Shown in pieces: positions 7,122 through 15,663 of a stretch of 49,571 nt of DNA. The stretch comes from TH-plancto1 sp043777375. Lineage in GTDB: Bacteria; Planctomycetota; Planctomycetia; Planctomycetales; Planctomycetaceae. A program made the translations under genes and the position numbers. The stretch lies in NCBI GenBank assembly GCA_043777375.1, contig JAYWHX010000089.1:1-49571 (forward strand), written 5' to 3'. Under the pieces are notes generated by a model, which saw only the letters and a program-made list of their open reading frames with translations, ran no database searches and was not told the DNA's origin. Every line of letters begins with the position of its first letter. Within the stretch, counting starts at the first letter, position 1.

Positions 7122-9269
7122 ATGTCGCAGGAACGCACAATCCATCAGAAGCTGTCCGAATTGGCCGGTAACTTATGGTGGACTTGGCAACCCGAGGTCA
7201 CCGCGATCTTTCGTGAGATCGACTCCCAGCTGTGGACCGATGTGACCCACAACCCGATTCTGTTGTTGCGGGAATACAATCCAGAGAAGCTTGAGACGCG
7301 GGCACGTGAGGCAGTGCTGCATGCCCGCATTCATGGAGCGTATCGTCGCTGGCAAGAGTACATGAACTCTGACAAGACATGGGGAGACACTCATGCAGCG
7401 GTGCTGGGGCATCGACCCGCAGCATATTTCTCAGCCGAGTTTGGAATCCATGAATCGTTGCGTGTCTATTCGGGCGGACTGGGTGTCCTGGCCGGAGACC
7501 ACCTGAAGAGTGCATCTGACCTTGGCATCCCATTGGTCGCGATTGGGCTGTTTTATCAGGAAGGCTACTTTAGCCAAACGGTGAGCCCCAGCGGCTGGCA
7601 GGAAGAGACCTACCCGCACGCGGACCCCAAAGATCTGCCGATGCATGTCGCTCTCGACACGGAAGGCAAGCCGGTTGTCGTCAGCGTCCAAACTCGCAAC
7701 GAGACAATCTTCGCGCGCGTCTGGAAGGTCAACGTCGGACGCATCCAGCTGTACATGCTCGATACCGATGTGCCACAGAACTCCGAGGCCAGTCGCCTCC
7801 TGACCTCCCGTCTCTATGGTGGCGATCAAAAGATCCGCATTCGCCAGGAGTTGGTTCTGGGAGTCGGCGGGATGAAGGCACTGATCGCCATGGGGATCTG
7901 GCCGCGTGTCATCCACATGAACGAAGGGCACTCGGCATTCGCTCCTCTGGAGATGATTCGCCGCCGCATGAAGGAACACGGCCTGAGCTTTGACGATGCC
8001 CTGCGCGAGACAGCTGCGATGGGGGCATTCACGACGCACACCCCGGTGGCGGCGGGCCACGACCGATTTGACAATGGCATGATGGACGAGCATCTGGGGC
8101 CACTGCGGGAAGAGCTGGGGCTGGATCATCATGGGATGATGGCCCTTGGACGAGTCAATCCGTCCGACCACAACGAGACATTCTGCATGACGGTCTTGGC
8201 CTTCAATTGCAGTCGCCGCGCCAATGCGGTGTCGAACCTGCATGGAGTCGTCAGCCGCCGGATGTGGCGTTGTCTGTGGCCATGGCGGAAGGAAGAAGAG
8301 GTGCCGATCGGGCACATCACCAACGGCGTGCATGTGAGTACGTGGCTCGCACCGCAAATGCGATTGCTGTACGACCGTGTGTTGCCTCTCGATTGGTACC
8401 TCAATTCTGGTGAGCCCGAAGTGTGGCAGGGGATCGCTGACCTCACGAGTGGCGAGCTGTGGGAGACGCACGAGTCGCTCAAGAACCGCTTAATCGGGTA
8501 CGCTCGGTTCCGACTGACCCGGCAGGCGGAACGTCACAAGGTCAGCGATGCGGAGATGGAGCGAATTCAGACGATCCTCGATCCCCAGGCTCTGCTGATC
8601 GGGTTCGCGCGGCGCTTCGCTCCGTACAAGCGAGCCGACCTGATTATGCGGGATCTCGATCTGTTGGCCGAAATCATCAGTAATGCAGATCGACCAGTGC
8701 AGTTCATCTTCGCTGGCAAGGCTCACCCCGCCGACGAACCGGGTAAACACATCCTGCAAAAGATTCACCAGATTGCGCATGATGAGCGTTTTCTGGGGCG
8801 GATCGTGTTCCTGGAAGATTACGACATCAACCTCGCGCGGCATCTGGTGCAAGGGGTCGATGTGTGGTTGAACAACCCCCGCCGTCCACTGGAGGCTTCC
8901 GGCACCAGCGGTCAAAAGGTCGTGCTCAATGGGGGCCTGAACCTTTCGATCTCCGATGGCTGGTGGGCCGAGGCGTACGATGGACGCAACGGGTTCACGA
9001 TTGGGAATGGACTGATTCACGCCGATCAAGGCACGCAAGACACGCGCGACGGCGACGACCTGCTGCGTGTCGTGCAGGAGGAAGTCATTCCGCTTTACTA
9101 CGAACGTGATTCAGATGGGTTGCCGCATGAATGGATCAAGCGTATGAAGCGGTCGATGAAGACGCTGGGCTGGCGATTCAACGCCGACCGCATGGTCATG
9201 GACTACGTTTCCAAAGCCTACATCCCAGCCTCGGGTAGCACATCCAGTGCTCTGCCGTTCGTGCCGTAA
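7122..9269 (+). CDS. glgP: Alpha-glucan (glycogen) phosphorylase
   Basis: 715 residues from the ATG at 7122. Releases glucose-1-phosphate from glycogen or maltodextrin with PLP as cofactor. Visible family segments are NLWWTWQPEV at the N-terminus, AYFSAEFGIHESLRVYSGGLG, GLFYQEGYFSQ, HMNEGHSAF, FTTHTPVAAGHDRF, ITNGVHVSTWL, GFARRFAPYKRADL and, near the C-terminus, EASGTSGQKVVLNGG with the PLP-binding lysine. This is the shorter (TIGR02094-type) bacterial/archaeal form. The open frame begins 67 codons earlier, but the sequence before MSQERTIHQKLSEL is not phosphorylase-like. An intrinsic terminator at 9297-9328 ends the unit. Confidence 0.92.
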   Translation: MSQERTIHQKLSELAGNLWWTWQPEVTAIFREIDSQLWTDVTHNPILLLREYNPEKLETRAREAVLHARIHGAYRRWQEYMNSDKTWGDTHAAVLGHRPAAYFSAEFGIHESLRVYSGGLGVLAGDHLKSASDLGIPLVAIGLFYQEGYFSQTVSPSGWQEETYPHADPKDLPMHVALDTEGKPVVVSVQTRNETIFARVWKVNVGRIQLYMLDTDVPQNSEASRLLTSRLYGGDQKIRIRQELVLGVGGMKALIAMGIWPRVIHMNEGHSAFAPLEMIRRRMKEHGLSFDDALRETAAMGAFTTHTPVAAGHDRFDNGMMDEHLGPLREELGLDHHGMMALGRVNPSDHNETFCMTVLAFNCSRRANAVSNLHGVVSRRMWRCLWPWRKEEEVPIGHITNGVHVSTWLAPQMRLLYDRVLPLDWYLNSGEPEVWQGIADLTSGELWETHESLKNRLIGYARFRLTRQAERHKVSDAEMERIQTILDPQALLIGFARRFAPYKRADLIMRDLDLLAEIISNADRPVQFIFAGKAHPADEPGKHILQKIHQIAHDERFLGRIVFLEDYDINLARHLVQGVDVWLNNPRRPLEASGTSGQKVVLNGGLNLSISDGWWAEAYDGRNGFTIGNGLIHADQGTQDTRDGDDLLRVVQEEVIPLYYERDSDGLPHEWIKRMKRSMKTLGWRFNADRMVMDYVSKAYIPASGSTSSALPFVP

Positions 9270-9296
9270 GGGACGCGATCCACGTGATGCAACTCG

Positions 9297-9328
9297 AAAG
9301 CCCAGCGGAATCCAACGCTGGGCTTTTT
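9297..9328 (+). terminator. Rho-independent terminator after glgP
   Basis: An 11-bp perfect stem (AAAGCCCAGCG, 9297-9307, with CGCTGGGCTTT, 9316-9326) has an 8-nt loop and runs into T residues, 27 bases after the stop codon. The gap from here to the ABC gene (to 9575) shows nothing else. Confidence 0.88.
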
Positions 9329-9575
9329 CATTCCGAAGCAGATCGAAACTTGAAGCTTCCCTCGATCAGGACTTCATCACCGCGTGTGCATACCAAGCGT
9401 TGTTGAGTGAATCTGGCAGCGGCTCCCGAGAGACCATTGGCCAAGGCATCATCTGGTCACCGACAATTGAAATGCACACACCACCACCCTACTACTTGGC
9501 ACGCAGTGAGTGTGCCAAAGCCAAAACGCCACTACAATCCAAACTGCGTTTCACTTCTCTCCGGGATCCCCATCG

Positions 9576-10289
9576 ATGGCACTGAGTTCACATTCAATTC
9601 AGGTTCGTGTCCGGAATGTCACGAAGACTTTTCGCCGTGGGAGCGAACAGCTGAAGGTGCTCGACGGCTTGAGCGTGGATATTCCCGAGGGGCAATTCTT
9701 GGGTCTGATGGGGCCCAGCGGCTCGGGAAAAACGACGCTCCTGAATCTCATCGCCGGACTCGACTCTCCCGATTCGGGCAACATCGAAGTTGCGGGAGCG
9801 GAGATCTCCGAAATGTCTGAGAGTCAGCTCGCCAGCTGGCGGACCCGCAACATCGGATTTGTGTTTCAGTTCTATCACCTGCTGCCGGTCCTCTCCGCGT
9901 TCGATAATGTGGAGCTGCCACTGTTACTGCTTCCGATGTCGGCAGCTGAGCGTCGGCAGCAAGTCTTGACGGCCCTGGAAATCGTGGGCTTGAAAGACCG
10001 CATGGATCACCGCCCGGGGCAGCTCTCCGGCGGACAGCAACAGCGTGTCGGCATCGCCCGCGCCATCGTGACTGACCCCGCTGTGATCGTCGCAGATGAA
10101 CCGACCGGTGACCTCGATGCCAAGTCCGCGAGCGAGATTCTGGATCTGCTGGTCGAACTGAAGTCGTCACTCAAGAAGACGATTCTGATGGTCACCCACG
10201 ACCCGCGCGCCGCTCATCGCACTGATGCGATTCTGTATCTGGACAAGGGACGACTGGTCAACGAGATGCCGGAGTTTGCCTCCAAGTAA
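9576..10289 (+). CDS. ABC transporter ATP-binding protein, MacB/LolD type
   Basis: 237 residues. It couples ATP hydrolysis to a FtsX/MacB-type permease in the inner membrane. Walker A is GPSGSGKTT, the Q-loop region is FVFQFYHLLP, the signature is LSGGQQQR, Walker B is VIVADEP with GDLDAKSA as D-loop, and the H-loop is THD. FQFYHLLPVLSAFDNVELP is characteristic of LolD/MacB ATPases. The frame opens upstream at 9510, but ATG 9576 gives the usual N-terminus. The permease gene follows 60 bp downstream. Confidence 0.9.
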   Translation: MALSSHSIQVRVRNVTKTFRRGSEQLKVLDGLSVDIPEGQFLGLMGPSGSGKTTLLNLIAGLDSPDSGNIEVAGAEISEMSESQLASWRTRNIGFVFQFYHLLPVLSAFDNVELPLLLLPMSAAERRQQVLTALEIVGLKDRMDHRPGQLSGGQQQRVGIARAIVTDPAVIVADEPTGDLDAKSASEILDLLVELKSSLKKTILMVTHDPRAAHRTDAILYLDKGRLVNEMPEFASK

Positions 10290-10349
10290 GCGACACGCAC
10301 TCCTCTCGATCATCACGCCAGCCTGCCACGAACACGCGGAATCAAACTC

Positions 10350-11606
10350 ATGAAATACTTCGGGCTCATCCTGAGAAATCTGGTGAGGAACAAGCTGAGG
10401 ACAGTCTTGACGGCCCTCGGCACGATGCTGCTGGTCCTTGTCGTCACACTGGTCTGGTCGGTCCTGTCTTTTCTCGATCAGGCGACGCAAGCCCGGTCAG
10501 AGAAGATCAAAGCCCTGATCACAGAGCGGTGGACGATTCCCAGCCGGATGCCTTATTCCTACGTCAACCTGCTGAAAGACGGAGCCGTCCGCGAGGAGGG
10601 CGACATCAAACCCATCGATTTCATGAGCTGGACGTTTTACGGTGGAACAACCGATCCGGAAAACCAGTCGCCCGACAAATTCTTGTTTGCAATCGGGATG
10701 CAGCCTGAAAAAATCCCCACAATGATGGATGACCTCGACCAGGGATCACTCTCTGAAGCCGACTTCGCACTGCTGATGGAGGGTGTCGAGAAACTCAAGA
10801 AGACCCGCAACGGGATCATTCTGGGGGCCGATCGGCTGAAATCCCAAGAAAAGAAAATCGGCGACAAAATCAAAATCACGAGTGTGAACTACCGGGGAAT
10901 CGACCTGGAGTTTGAGATCGTCGGCACGTTTCCCTCGGGGAGGTACGACTCCAGTGCGATCTATCGGATCGACTATTTCAATGCGGCGATGGACGCGTAT
11001 CCCCAGACACATGCCGGGGCGAAACACCCTGCTGCGGACAGTACGGTCAATCTCGTCTGGCTGATGGTGCCGGATTCAGCTGCGTTTAACAAAGTGGCCG
11101 ATCAGGTCACTCGCTCGCCGAATTTCAGCAATCCGTCTGTCAAAGTGGAGACCAGCTCGTCAGCAATCGCCGTCTTTCTAGAAGCCTACCGGGACCTCCT
11201 GTGGGGTGCCCGCTGGATTTTGTCCCCTTCGATTTTGCTTACGCTCTCTCTAATCATCTCAAACGCGATCGCGATTAGCGTGCGAGAGCGCGAGTCCGAA
11301 TTCGCCGTCATGAAAGTTCTAGGTTTCCGACCCAATCAACTGCTCGGACTCGTGATTATCGAGGCCCTGCTCATCGGAGTTACAGCTGGGTTCCTGAGCA
11401 GCGGCGGAACCTATTTTCTGGTGAACAAGGTTGCTGGCGGAATTCCGTTTCCGATCGCCTTCTTCAGCAAGTTCCTGATCCCCGAAGGAGCACTCTGGTG
11501 GGGGCCGCTGGTTGGTGGTCTCACCGCCCTCGCGGGCAGCCTCGCCCCGGCTTTGTCCGCCCGCAGCGTCAAGGTGGCCAATGTCTTTTCGAAGGTGAAT
11601 GGCTAA
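10350..11606 (+). CDS. ABC transporter permease, MacB/FtsX family
   Basis: 418 residues. One N-terminal membrane helix (~17-43, LTALGTMLLVLVVTLVWSVL) is followed by a ~240-residue extracytoplasmic MacB_PCD-like domain. Three C-terminal helices follow (roughly 285-305, 328-355, 380-405), with VRERESEFAVMKVLGFRPNQLLGLVIIEALLIG as the FtsX-domain hallmark. Type VII ABC systems of this kind do not import; they drive lipoprotein release, efflux or mechanotransmission. The ATPase is directly upstream. No MacA-like membrane-fusion gene is adjacent, so the cargo is unknown. Confidence 0.88.
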   Translation: MKYFGLILRNLVRNKLRTVLTALGTMLLVLVVTLVWSVLSFLDQATQARSEKIKALITERWTIPSRMPYSYVNLLKDGAVREEGDIKPIDFMSWTFYGGTTDPENQSPDKFLFAIGMQPEKIPTMMDDLDQGSLSEADFALLMEGVEKLKKTRNGIILGADRLKSQEKKIGDKIKITSVNYRGIDLEFEIVGTFPSGRYDSSAIYRIDYFNAAMDAYPQTHAGAKHPAADSTVNLVWLMVPDSAAFNKVADQVTRSPNFSNPSVKVETSSSAIAVFLEAYRDLLWGARWILSPSILLTLSLIISNAIAISVRERESEFAVMKVLGFRPNQLLGLVIIEALLIGVTAGFLSSGGTYFLVNKVAGGIPFPIAFFSKFLIPEGALWWGPLVGGLTALAGSLAPALSARSVKVANVFSKVNG

Positions 11607-11617
11607 CGAGCGAAGCC

Positions 11618-11779
11618 AGCCCGTTGCGCCAGCTAGGACCGCGTATCGGAAATCCTTGCTGGCAATTGAACCCGTGGGATAGGCTTCCAGCCTGTCATTC
11701 TGTATCCCAGTCGACAGGCTGGAAGCCTATCCCACGGTCAGCGTGCACTGGCGCTCGGCCCTTGCTGGCGCAGCGGGCT
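11618..11779. repeat. Nested palindromic element (outer and inner inverted repeats)
   Basis: The outer arms 11618-11643 and 11752-11779 are inverted copies of a sequence beginning AGCCCG(C/T)TGCGCCAGC. Inside is a perfect 24-bp inverted repeat, 11673-11696 with 11713-11736 (arm starts CGTGGGATAGGCTTCC), with a 16-nt spacer. It occupies the gap between the permease stop and the convergent PfkB gene. The same outer arm recurs at 25109-25295 around a different inner palindrome. Confidence 0.9.
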
Positions 11780-11801
11780 ACTGTTTCCTAGTTTGCTCGA
11801 A

Positions 11802-12800
11802 CTACTTCGTGCCGCAACTCGCCACGATCGCTGCCACGTCTTGGGCGGTGAAGCGATGCTGGAGTCTCGCTCCCATCTGAGCGACAACCCGCGAAGCCGC
11901 GTGCGACGCCAAGTGTCCCGCCTGCTTCCAGCTGAGTCCGTTCGTGATGCCGTACAGAATTCCGGCGGCGTACATATCGCCCGCGCCGGTCGTGTCGACG
12001 GCCTTCACGTTCACTCCCTCGATCGGGATCACCTGTCCCTCGTGCATCAGGATCGACCCATCTCCGCCGAGGGTCAATGCGACATTCTCCGCGTGCTTGT
12101 GAATCTCCTGGGCACACTCGACGGGATCATGACGCCCCGTCAACGCCCGGGCTTCATCCAGATTGCAGAACAGCAAGTCGACCGGCCCCTCGATCAGCTG
12201 GAGGAACAGATCGCGGTTGTATTGAATCAGGAACGGGTCCGAGACCGTGAAGGCCACTTTGACGCCATTCTTCTTGGCCAGCTCGATGGCTCGCAGGGCC
12301 GCACTGCGCGTCGGCTCTCCCCCAAACAGGTAGCCTTCGATGTAGATGTATTTGGCTTTCTTGATTTCCGATTCCAGAATGTCATCCGGCCCGAGTTGGC
12401 TAGAGGCCGCCAGATTGGTGAGCATCGTCCGCTGGGCGTCTTCGGTGATCAGCACCACGCATGTGCCTGTTCGCCCCTCGATCGGTGCGGACTCAATCTT
12501 AACCCCCATTTTTCGCATGTCACCGAGGAAGAATTCCCCGATCTCGTCTTGCCCCACTTTGCCGACATAGGCCGTTTTTCCGCCGAAATCAGCGATCCCC
12601 ATGATCGTGTTGGCCGCCGAGCCCCCGGCACATCGATTCAGTCCCGCTGCGTGCAACTTGGCGAGGACCTGCTCTTGTGTCTGCTCGTCAACGAGGGTCA
12701 TGATTCCCTTGGAGAAATGCAGGTCGGTCAGCACCGAATCGGCGACTCGGGCCTGAATGTCGAGCAGGGCGTTTCCGACCCCATACACGTCGTACTGCAT
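11802..12800 (-). CDS. PfkB family kinase (adenosine kinase / ribokinase type)
   Basis: 332 residues from the ATG at 12800 (MQYDVYGVGNALLD). Phosphorylates a sugar or nucleoside hydroxyl with ATP. PfkB signature 1 is CAGGSAANTIMGIADFGG and signature 2 is DTTGAGDMYAAGIL, with D275 as the catalytic base. IEGYLFGGEPT and FTVSDPFLIQYNRD resemble adenosine kinase-like members. The frame is open a further 39 codons upstream, with no family similarity there. It is divergent from purD across 256 bp, which hints at purine salvage next to purine synthesis, but substrate assignment is inference. Confidence 0.85.
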   Translation of the reverse strand: MQYDVYGVGNALLDIQARVADSVLTDLHFSKGIMTLVDEQTQEQVLAKLHAAGLNRCAGGSAANTIMGIADFGGKTAYVGKVGQDEIGEFFLGDMRKMGVKIESAPIEGRTGTCVVLITEDAQRTMLTNLAASSQLGPDDILESEIKKAKYIYIEGYLFGGEPTRSAALRAIELAKKNGVKVAFTVSDPFLIQYNRDLFLQLIEGPVDLLFCNLDEARALTGRHDPVECAQEIHKHAENVALTLGGDGSILMHEGQVIPIEGVNVKAVDTTGAGDMYAAGILYGITNGLSWKQAGHLASHAASRVVAQMGARLQHRFTAQDVAAIVASCGTK

Positions 12801-13056
12801 CTGTCTGTACCCTTTGATCCCAGCTGGGATGTTTACCGTTCTGCGAGACGGCAACACTGCCCCCTCGAACTCTCCCGATCCGCCATCGCCGATCGAGCCG
12901 TATAATAGGCCGGGCATCGCGGAACAGCTATCAGGTGGAATGCGTGCAGATCACCCACCCCGAGCGATTCGTTCTTGTCTCCACTTCTGGTAAACTACAC
13001 GTTCGCCGGGCGAGGTCCGCTCGGCAATGCTCTTTCTGATTCAGGATTACGGCCCG

Positions 13057-14475
13057 ATGAAGGTGCTGGTCATTGGACAAGGTGGACGCGAGCATGCTCT
13101 CGTCTGGAAGCTCAAACAATCCCCGAAGGTCACCGAGGTCATTTGTGCCCCTGGTAACGCAGGGACCGCTCTCGACGCACGCAATGTGAGCATTGCCAGC
13201 ACCGATATCGAAAAACTGCTGAAATTTGCCCAATCCGAAGGGATCGGCCTGACCATTGTCGGCCCGGAAGCTCCACTCGTTGACGGTGTTGTGGATGCCT
13301 TCAAAAAGGCGGGCTTGACAGTGTTTGGCCCCAGTAAAGCTGCGGCCCAGCTCGAAGGCAGCAAGATCTTCTGCAAGGATATCCTGCGGAAGGCGAACGT
13401 CCCGACCGCCGAAGCGTGGGCTTTCTCCGATGCCGAGACTGCGATTCGGTTCCTCGAAGAGCGCGAGGATGCAGGCTACGTCGTCAAAGCTGACGGTCTC
13501 GCTTCGGGCAAGGGAGTCGTCGTCTGTTCACTGCGTGAGGAGGCGATCGCCGCCATCCGTCTGATTATGAAGAAGAAGGAATTCGGCAGCGCAGGCGACC
13601 GGATTCTGATCGAAGAGCGGCTGCAAGGCGAAGAAATCAGCATCCTGGCGATCGTCGATGGCCGGACAATTATTCCCCTGGAACCCGCTCAGGATCACAA
13701 GCGGGCCTTTGATAATGACGAGGGCCCGAACACCGGAGGCATGGGAGCCTATACCCCAGCGTCCTTCGCGACTCCCGAATTGATGGCGACAGTGATCGAA
13801 AAGATTCTGATCCCCACCGTCCATACGATGAAGAAGCAGAAGGCCGAGTTTTGCGGCATCCTCTACGCCGGAATCATGCTCACCACACAGGGCCCCAAGG
13901 TCTTGGAATTCAACGTCCGTATGGGCGATCCCGAAACCCAGCCAGTCCTGATGCGGCTCAAGTCCGACCTCTTCGAACTCCTGCTCGCAGCTGCCGAAGG
14001 CCGGCTCAAGGATTTCGACAATCTGGAGTGGGATACCCGCACAGCGGTGTGCGTGGTCATGGCGGCTGAGGGCTACCCGTATAAGAGTTCCAAGGGCCTG
14101 CCGATTCGTGGCCTTGATGCAGCTGCGAAGCTGCCGGATGTGAAGGTGTTCCACGCAGGCACGGATCAGCTGGGGAATGAAGTCGTGACCAATGGCGGTC
14201 GCGTTTTGGGTGTCACTGCTCTGGGCGATGATGTGGCCGATGCCAAACGCAAAGCCTACGAAGCGGTGAAATGCATCCGCTGGGATGGCGGCTGGTGCCG
14301 AAAGGACATTTCGGACAAGGCCCGTATGGGCGAGGTGATTCGCTACTCGGGGATCCTACCGCTGAAGCCTGTGGTGGTCGTCGAGGAATACGAAGAGCCC
14401 GACGACGACGAGTCGATGGCTCCCGAATTCGAAGGGGACGCCCCACCGAACGAATCCGTGGAGCCGGGTGCCTGA
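13057..14475 (+). CDS. purD: Phosphoribosylamine-glycine ligase
   Basis: 472 residues from the ATG at 13057 (MKVLVIGQGGREHAL). Joins glycine to phosphoribosylamine in step two of de novo purine synthesis. Visible are the N-domain KVLVIGQGGREHAL, the ATP-grasp segments YVVKADGLASGKGVVV and DHKRAFDNDEGPNTGGMGAY, the PurD signature LEFNVRMGDPETQPVL, and the C-domain GGRVLGVTALGDD. The protein is longer than the usual ~425-430 residues owing to an acidic C-terminal tail (EEYEEPDDDESMAPEFEGD). Such tails vary between species and are not catalytic. An upstream ATG at 13027 is less likely. Confidence 0.95.
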   Translation: MKVLVIGQGGREHALVWKLKQSPKVTEVICAPGNAGTALDARNVSIASTDIEKLLKFAQSEGIGLTIVGPEAPLVDGVVDAFKKAGLTVFGPSKAAAQLEGSKIFCKDILRKANVPTAEAWAFSDAETAIRFLEEREDAGYVVKADGLASGKGVVVCSLREEAIAAIRLIMKKKEFGSAGDRILIEERLQGEEISILAIVDGRTIIPLEPAQDHKRAFDNDEGPNTGGMGAYTPASFATPELMATVIEKILIPTVHTMKKQKAEFCGILYAGIMLTTQGPKVLEFNVRMGDPETQPVLMRLKSDLFELLLAAAEGRLKDFDNLEWDTRTAVCVVMAAEGYPYKSSKGLPIRGLDAAAKLPDVKVFHAGTDQLGNEVVTNGGRVLGVTALGDDVADAKRKAYEAVKCIRWDGGWCRKDISDKARMGEVIRYSGILPLKPVVVVEEYEEPDDDESMAPEFEGDAPPNESVEPGA

Positions 14476-14536
14476 TCGCCTGAGACAGTGAGCACTCGGG
14501 CCTGGCCGCTGAGGGCGGATTGAGGCCGACTGACGG

Positions 14537-14559
14537 GCGTCCAGTGAGAGCCGGATGGT
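14537..14559. repeat. Solo arm of the 1618-1680 repeat family
   Basis: 23 bases (core GAGAGCCGGATGGT) match the left arm of the inverted repeat at 1618-1640 at about 20 positions. No complementary partner arm is evident nearby. It lies in the 255-bp gap between purD and the peptidase gene, where I see no other feature. Confidence 0.6.
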
Positions 14560-14730
14560 GCTTCCGCGGTCTACCGCAGACCTCCGGGCGCTGTCGCTCA
14601 ATGGCACTGACGCTTCCGGCTCGCTGGGCTTCTTTTCGCAGCGCGGCGGGAATTGCCGATCCTTCGTGCAAATCCCCCCGCATCGAAACCTCAGCTTGGT
14701 CCCCTGCCCTGCGGACCGTAGCATGAAGGC

Positions 14731-15465
14731 ATGGAAAGTCGTCTCCACTTTCAGATCAGCGCTCAGCCCTCGAACTCGACCTGCGGGCCGACGTGTCTGC
14801 ATGCCGTGCTGGCCTATCACGGAGACACGCACACTCTGAACGAGGTGATCGAGGGAGTCCCCTCGCTGGAGTTCGGCGGCACACTCGCTGTACTACTTGG
14901 CAACTACGCGCTGAAGCAAGGCTACGAGGCGATCCTCTACACCTACGATCTGCTCGCGTTTGATCCGACCTGGTTCCGCCCAGGAGCCCCACCACTGGAC
15001 GAGCGGTTGCGGGCACAGATGAAGGTGAAGACCAAGCCCAAGCTGCGTATGGCCAGCGAAGCCTATCTGGAATTCATCGAGCGCGGGGGCTCCATTCGCA
15101 TGGAGGACATGACCCCCACCTTGATTCGCAAATACCTGAAGCGGTCCTGCCCGATCCTGGTCGGACTGAGTTCGACCTACCTGTACAACGAACGTCGGGA
15201 ACTCGACGACGGCCAGCAAGACGACATCGCCGGGCGGCCCCAGGGGCACTTTGTCGTCCTGTGCGGGTACGACTCGGAGCAGCGGACCGTGCTGGTCGCT
15301 GACCCCCTGCAACCCAATCCGCTCGCAGCGCTTGAACAAAAGTACGAAGTCGACCTCGATCGCGTGATGTGCGCGATCATGCTCGGCATCGTGACCTATG
15401 ACGGCAATCTGCTGGTGATTCGGCCGCCATCCACATCCACCCTGCGTCCGGAGGGCCGATCTTGA
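14731..15465 (+). CDS. C39-like (papain-fold) cysteine peptidase or transpeptidase
   Basis: 244 residues. The N-terminal QPSNSTCGPTCLHAVLAYHG gives the nucleophile C18 with an oxyanion-type Gln (Q12). The later RPQGHFVVLCGYD supplies H173 and VADP supplies D191, so the papain/C39 triad is complete. No signal peptide, membrane segment or ABC domain is present, so this is a cytoplasmic stand-alone peptidase and not a bacteriocin-exporter peptidase. It is followed on the same strand by an RLAN ATP-grasp ligase. In that ligase family (Pfam RLAN) a papain-like peptidase, often fused to a GNAT domain, is the usual neighbour. The GNAT part is absent here. It probably trims, cyclises or transfers a peptide made by the ligase (inference). 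Confidence 0.82.
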   Translation: MESRLHFQISAQPSNSTCGPTCLHAVLAYHGDTHTLNEVIEGVPSLEFGGTLAVLLGNYALKQGYEAILYTYDLLAFDPTWFRPGAPPLDERLRAQMKVKTKPKLRMASEAYLEFIERGGSIRMEDMTPTLIRKYLKRSCPILVGLSSTYLYNERRELDDGQQDDIAGRPQGHFVVLCGYDSEQRTVLVADPLQPNPLAALEQKYEVDLDRVMCAIMLGIVTYDGNLLVIRPPSTSTLRPEGRS

Positions 15466-15663
15466 GCTCTTCGCAGACATGGGTTAGACCTCTCGGTCTG
15501 AGCGGATCGCGCCGCTGTGGCTTCACCGGCCACATGGCATTTCGCCACCCGGCGGTTACTCTTTCGTTTCGGACTTCCCATGATCGCCAGGACCTTGGCA
15601 GCTCCTCCGTGTCACCACGAAGGCTCCAGCCTCCAACGCGCCGCCGCCCCCAGGCACATTAGC

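Noticed and set aside
7431..8471. 346-codon minus-strand frame
   Set aside because: Antisense shadow of glgP, rich in His/Gln/Arg as expected from the complementary strand.
9576..11606. Possible bacteriocin export system together with the C39-like peptidase at 14731
   Set aside because: The ABC genes are 3 kb away with a convergent gene between, and the peptidase is not fused to an ABC exporter; no precursor peptide with a double-Gly leader was seen.
11793..12905. 370-codon open frame on the plus strand
   Set aside because: Lies exactly opposite the PfkB kinase gene, has no family features, and arises from codon bias of the real gene.
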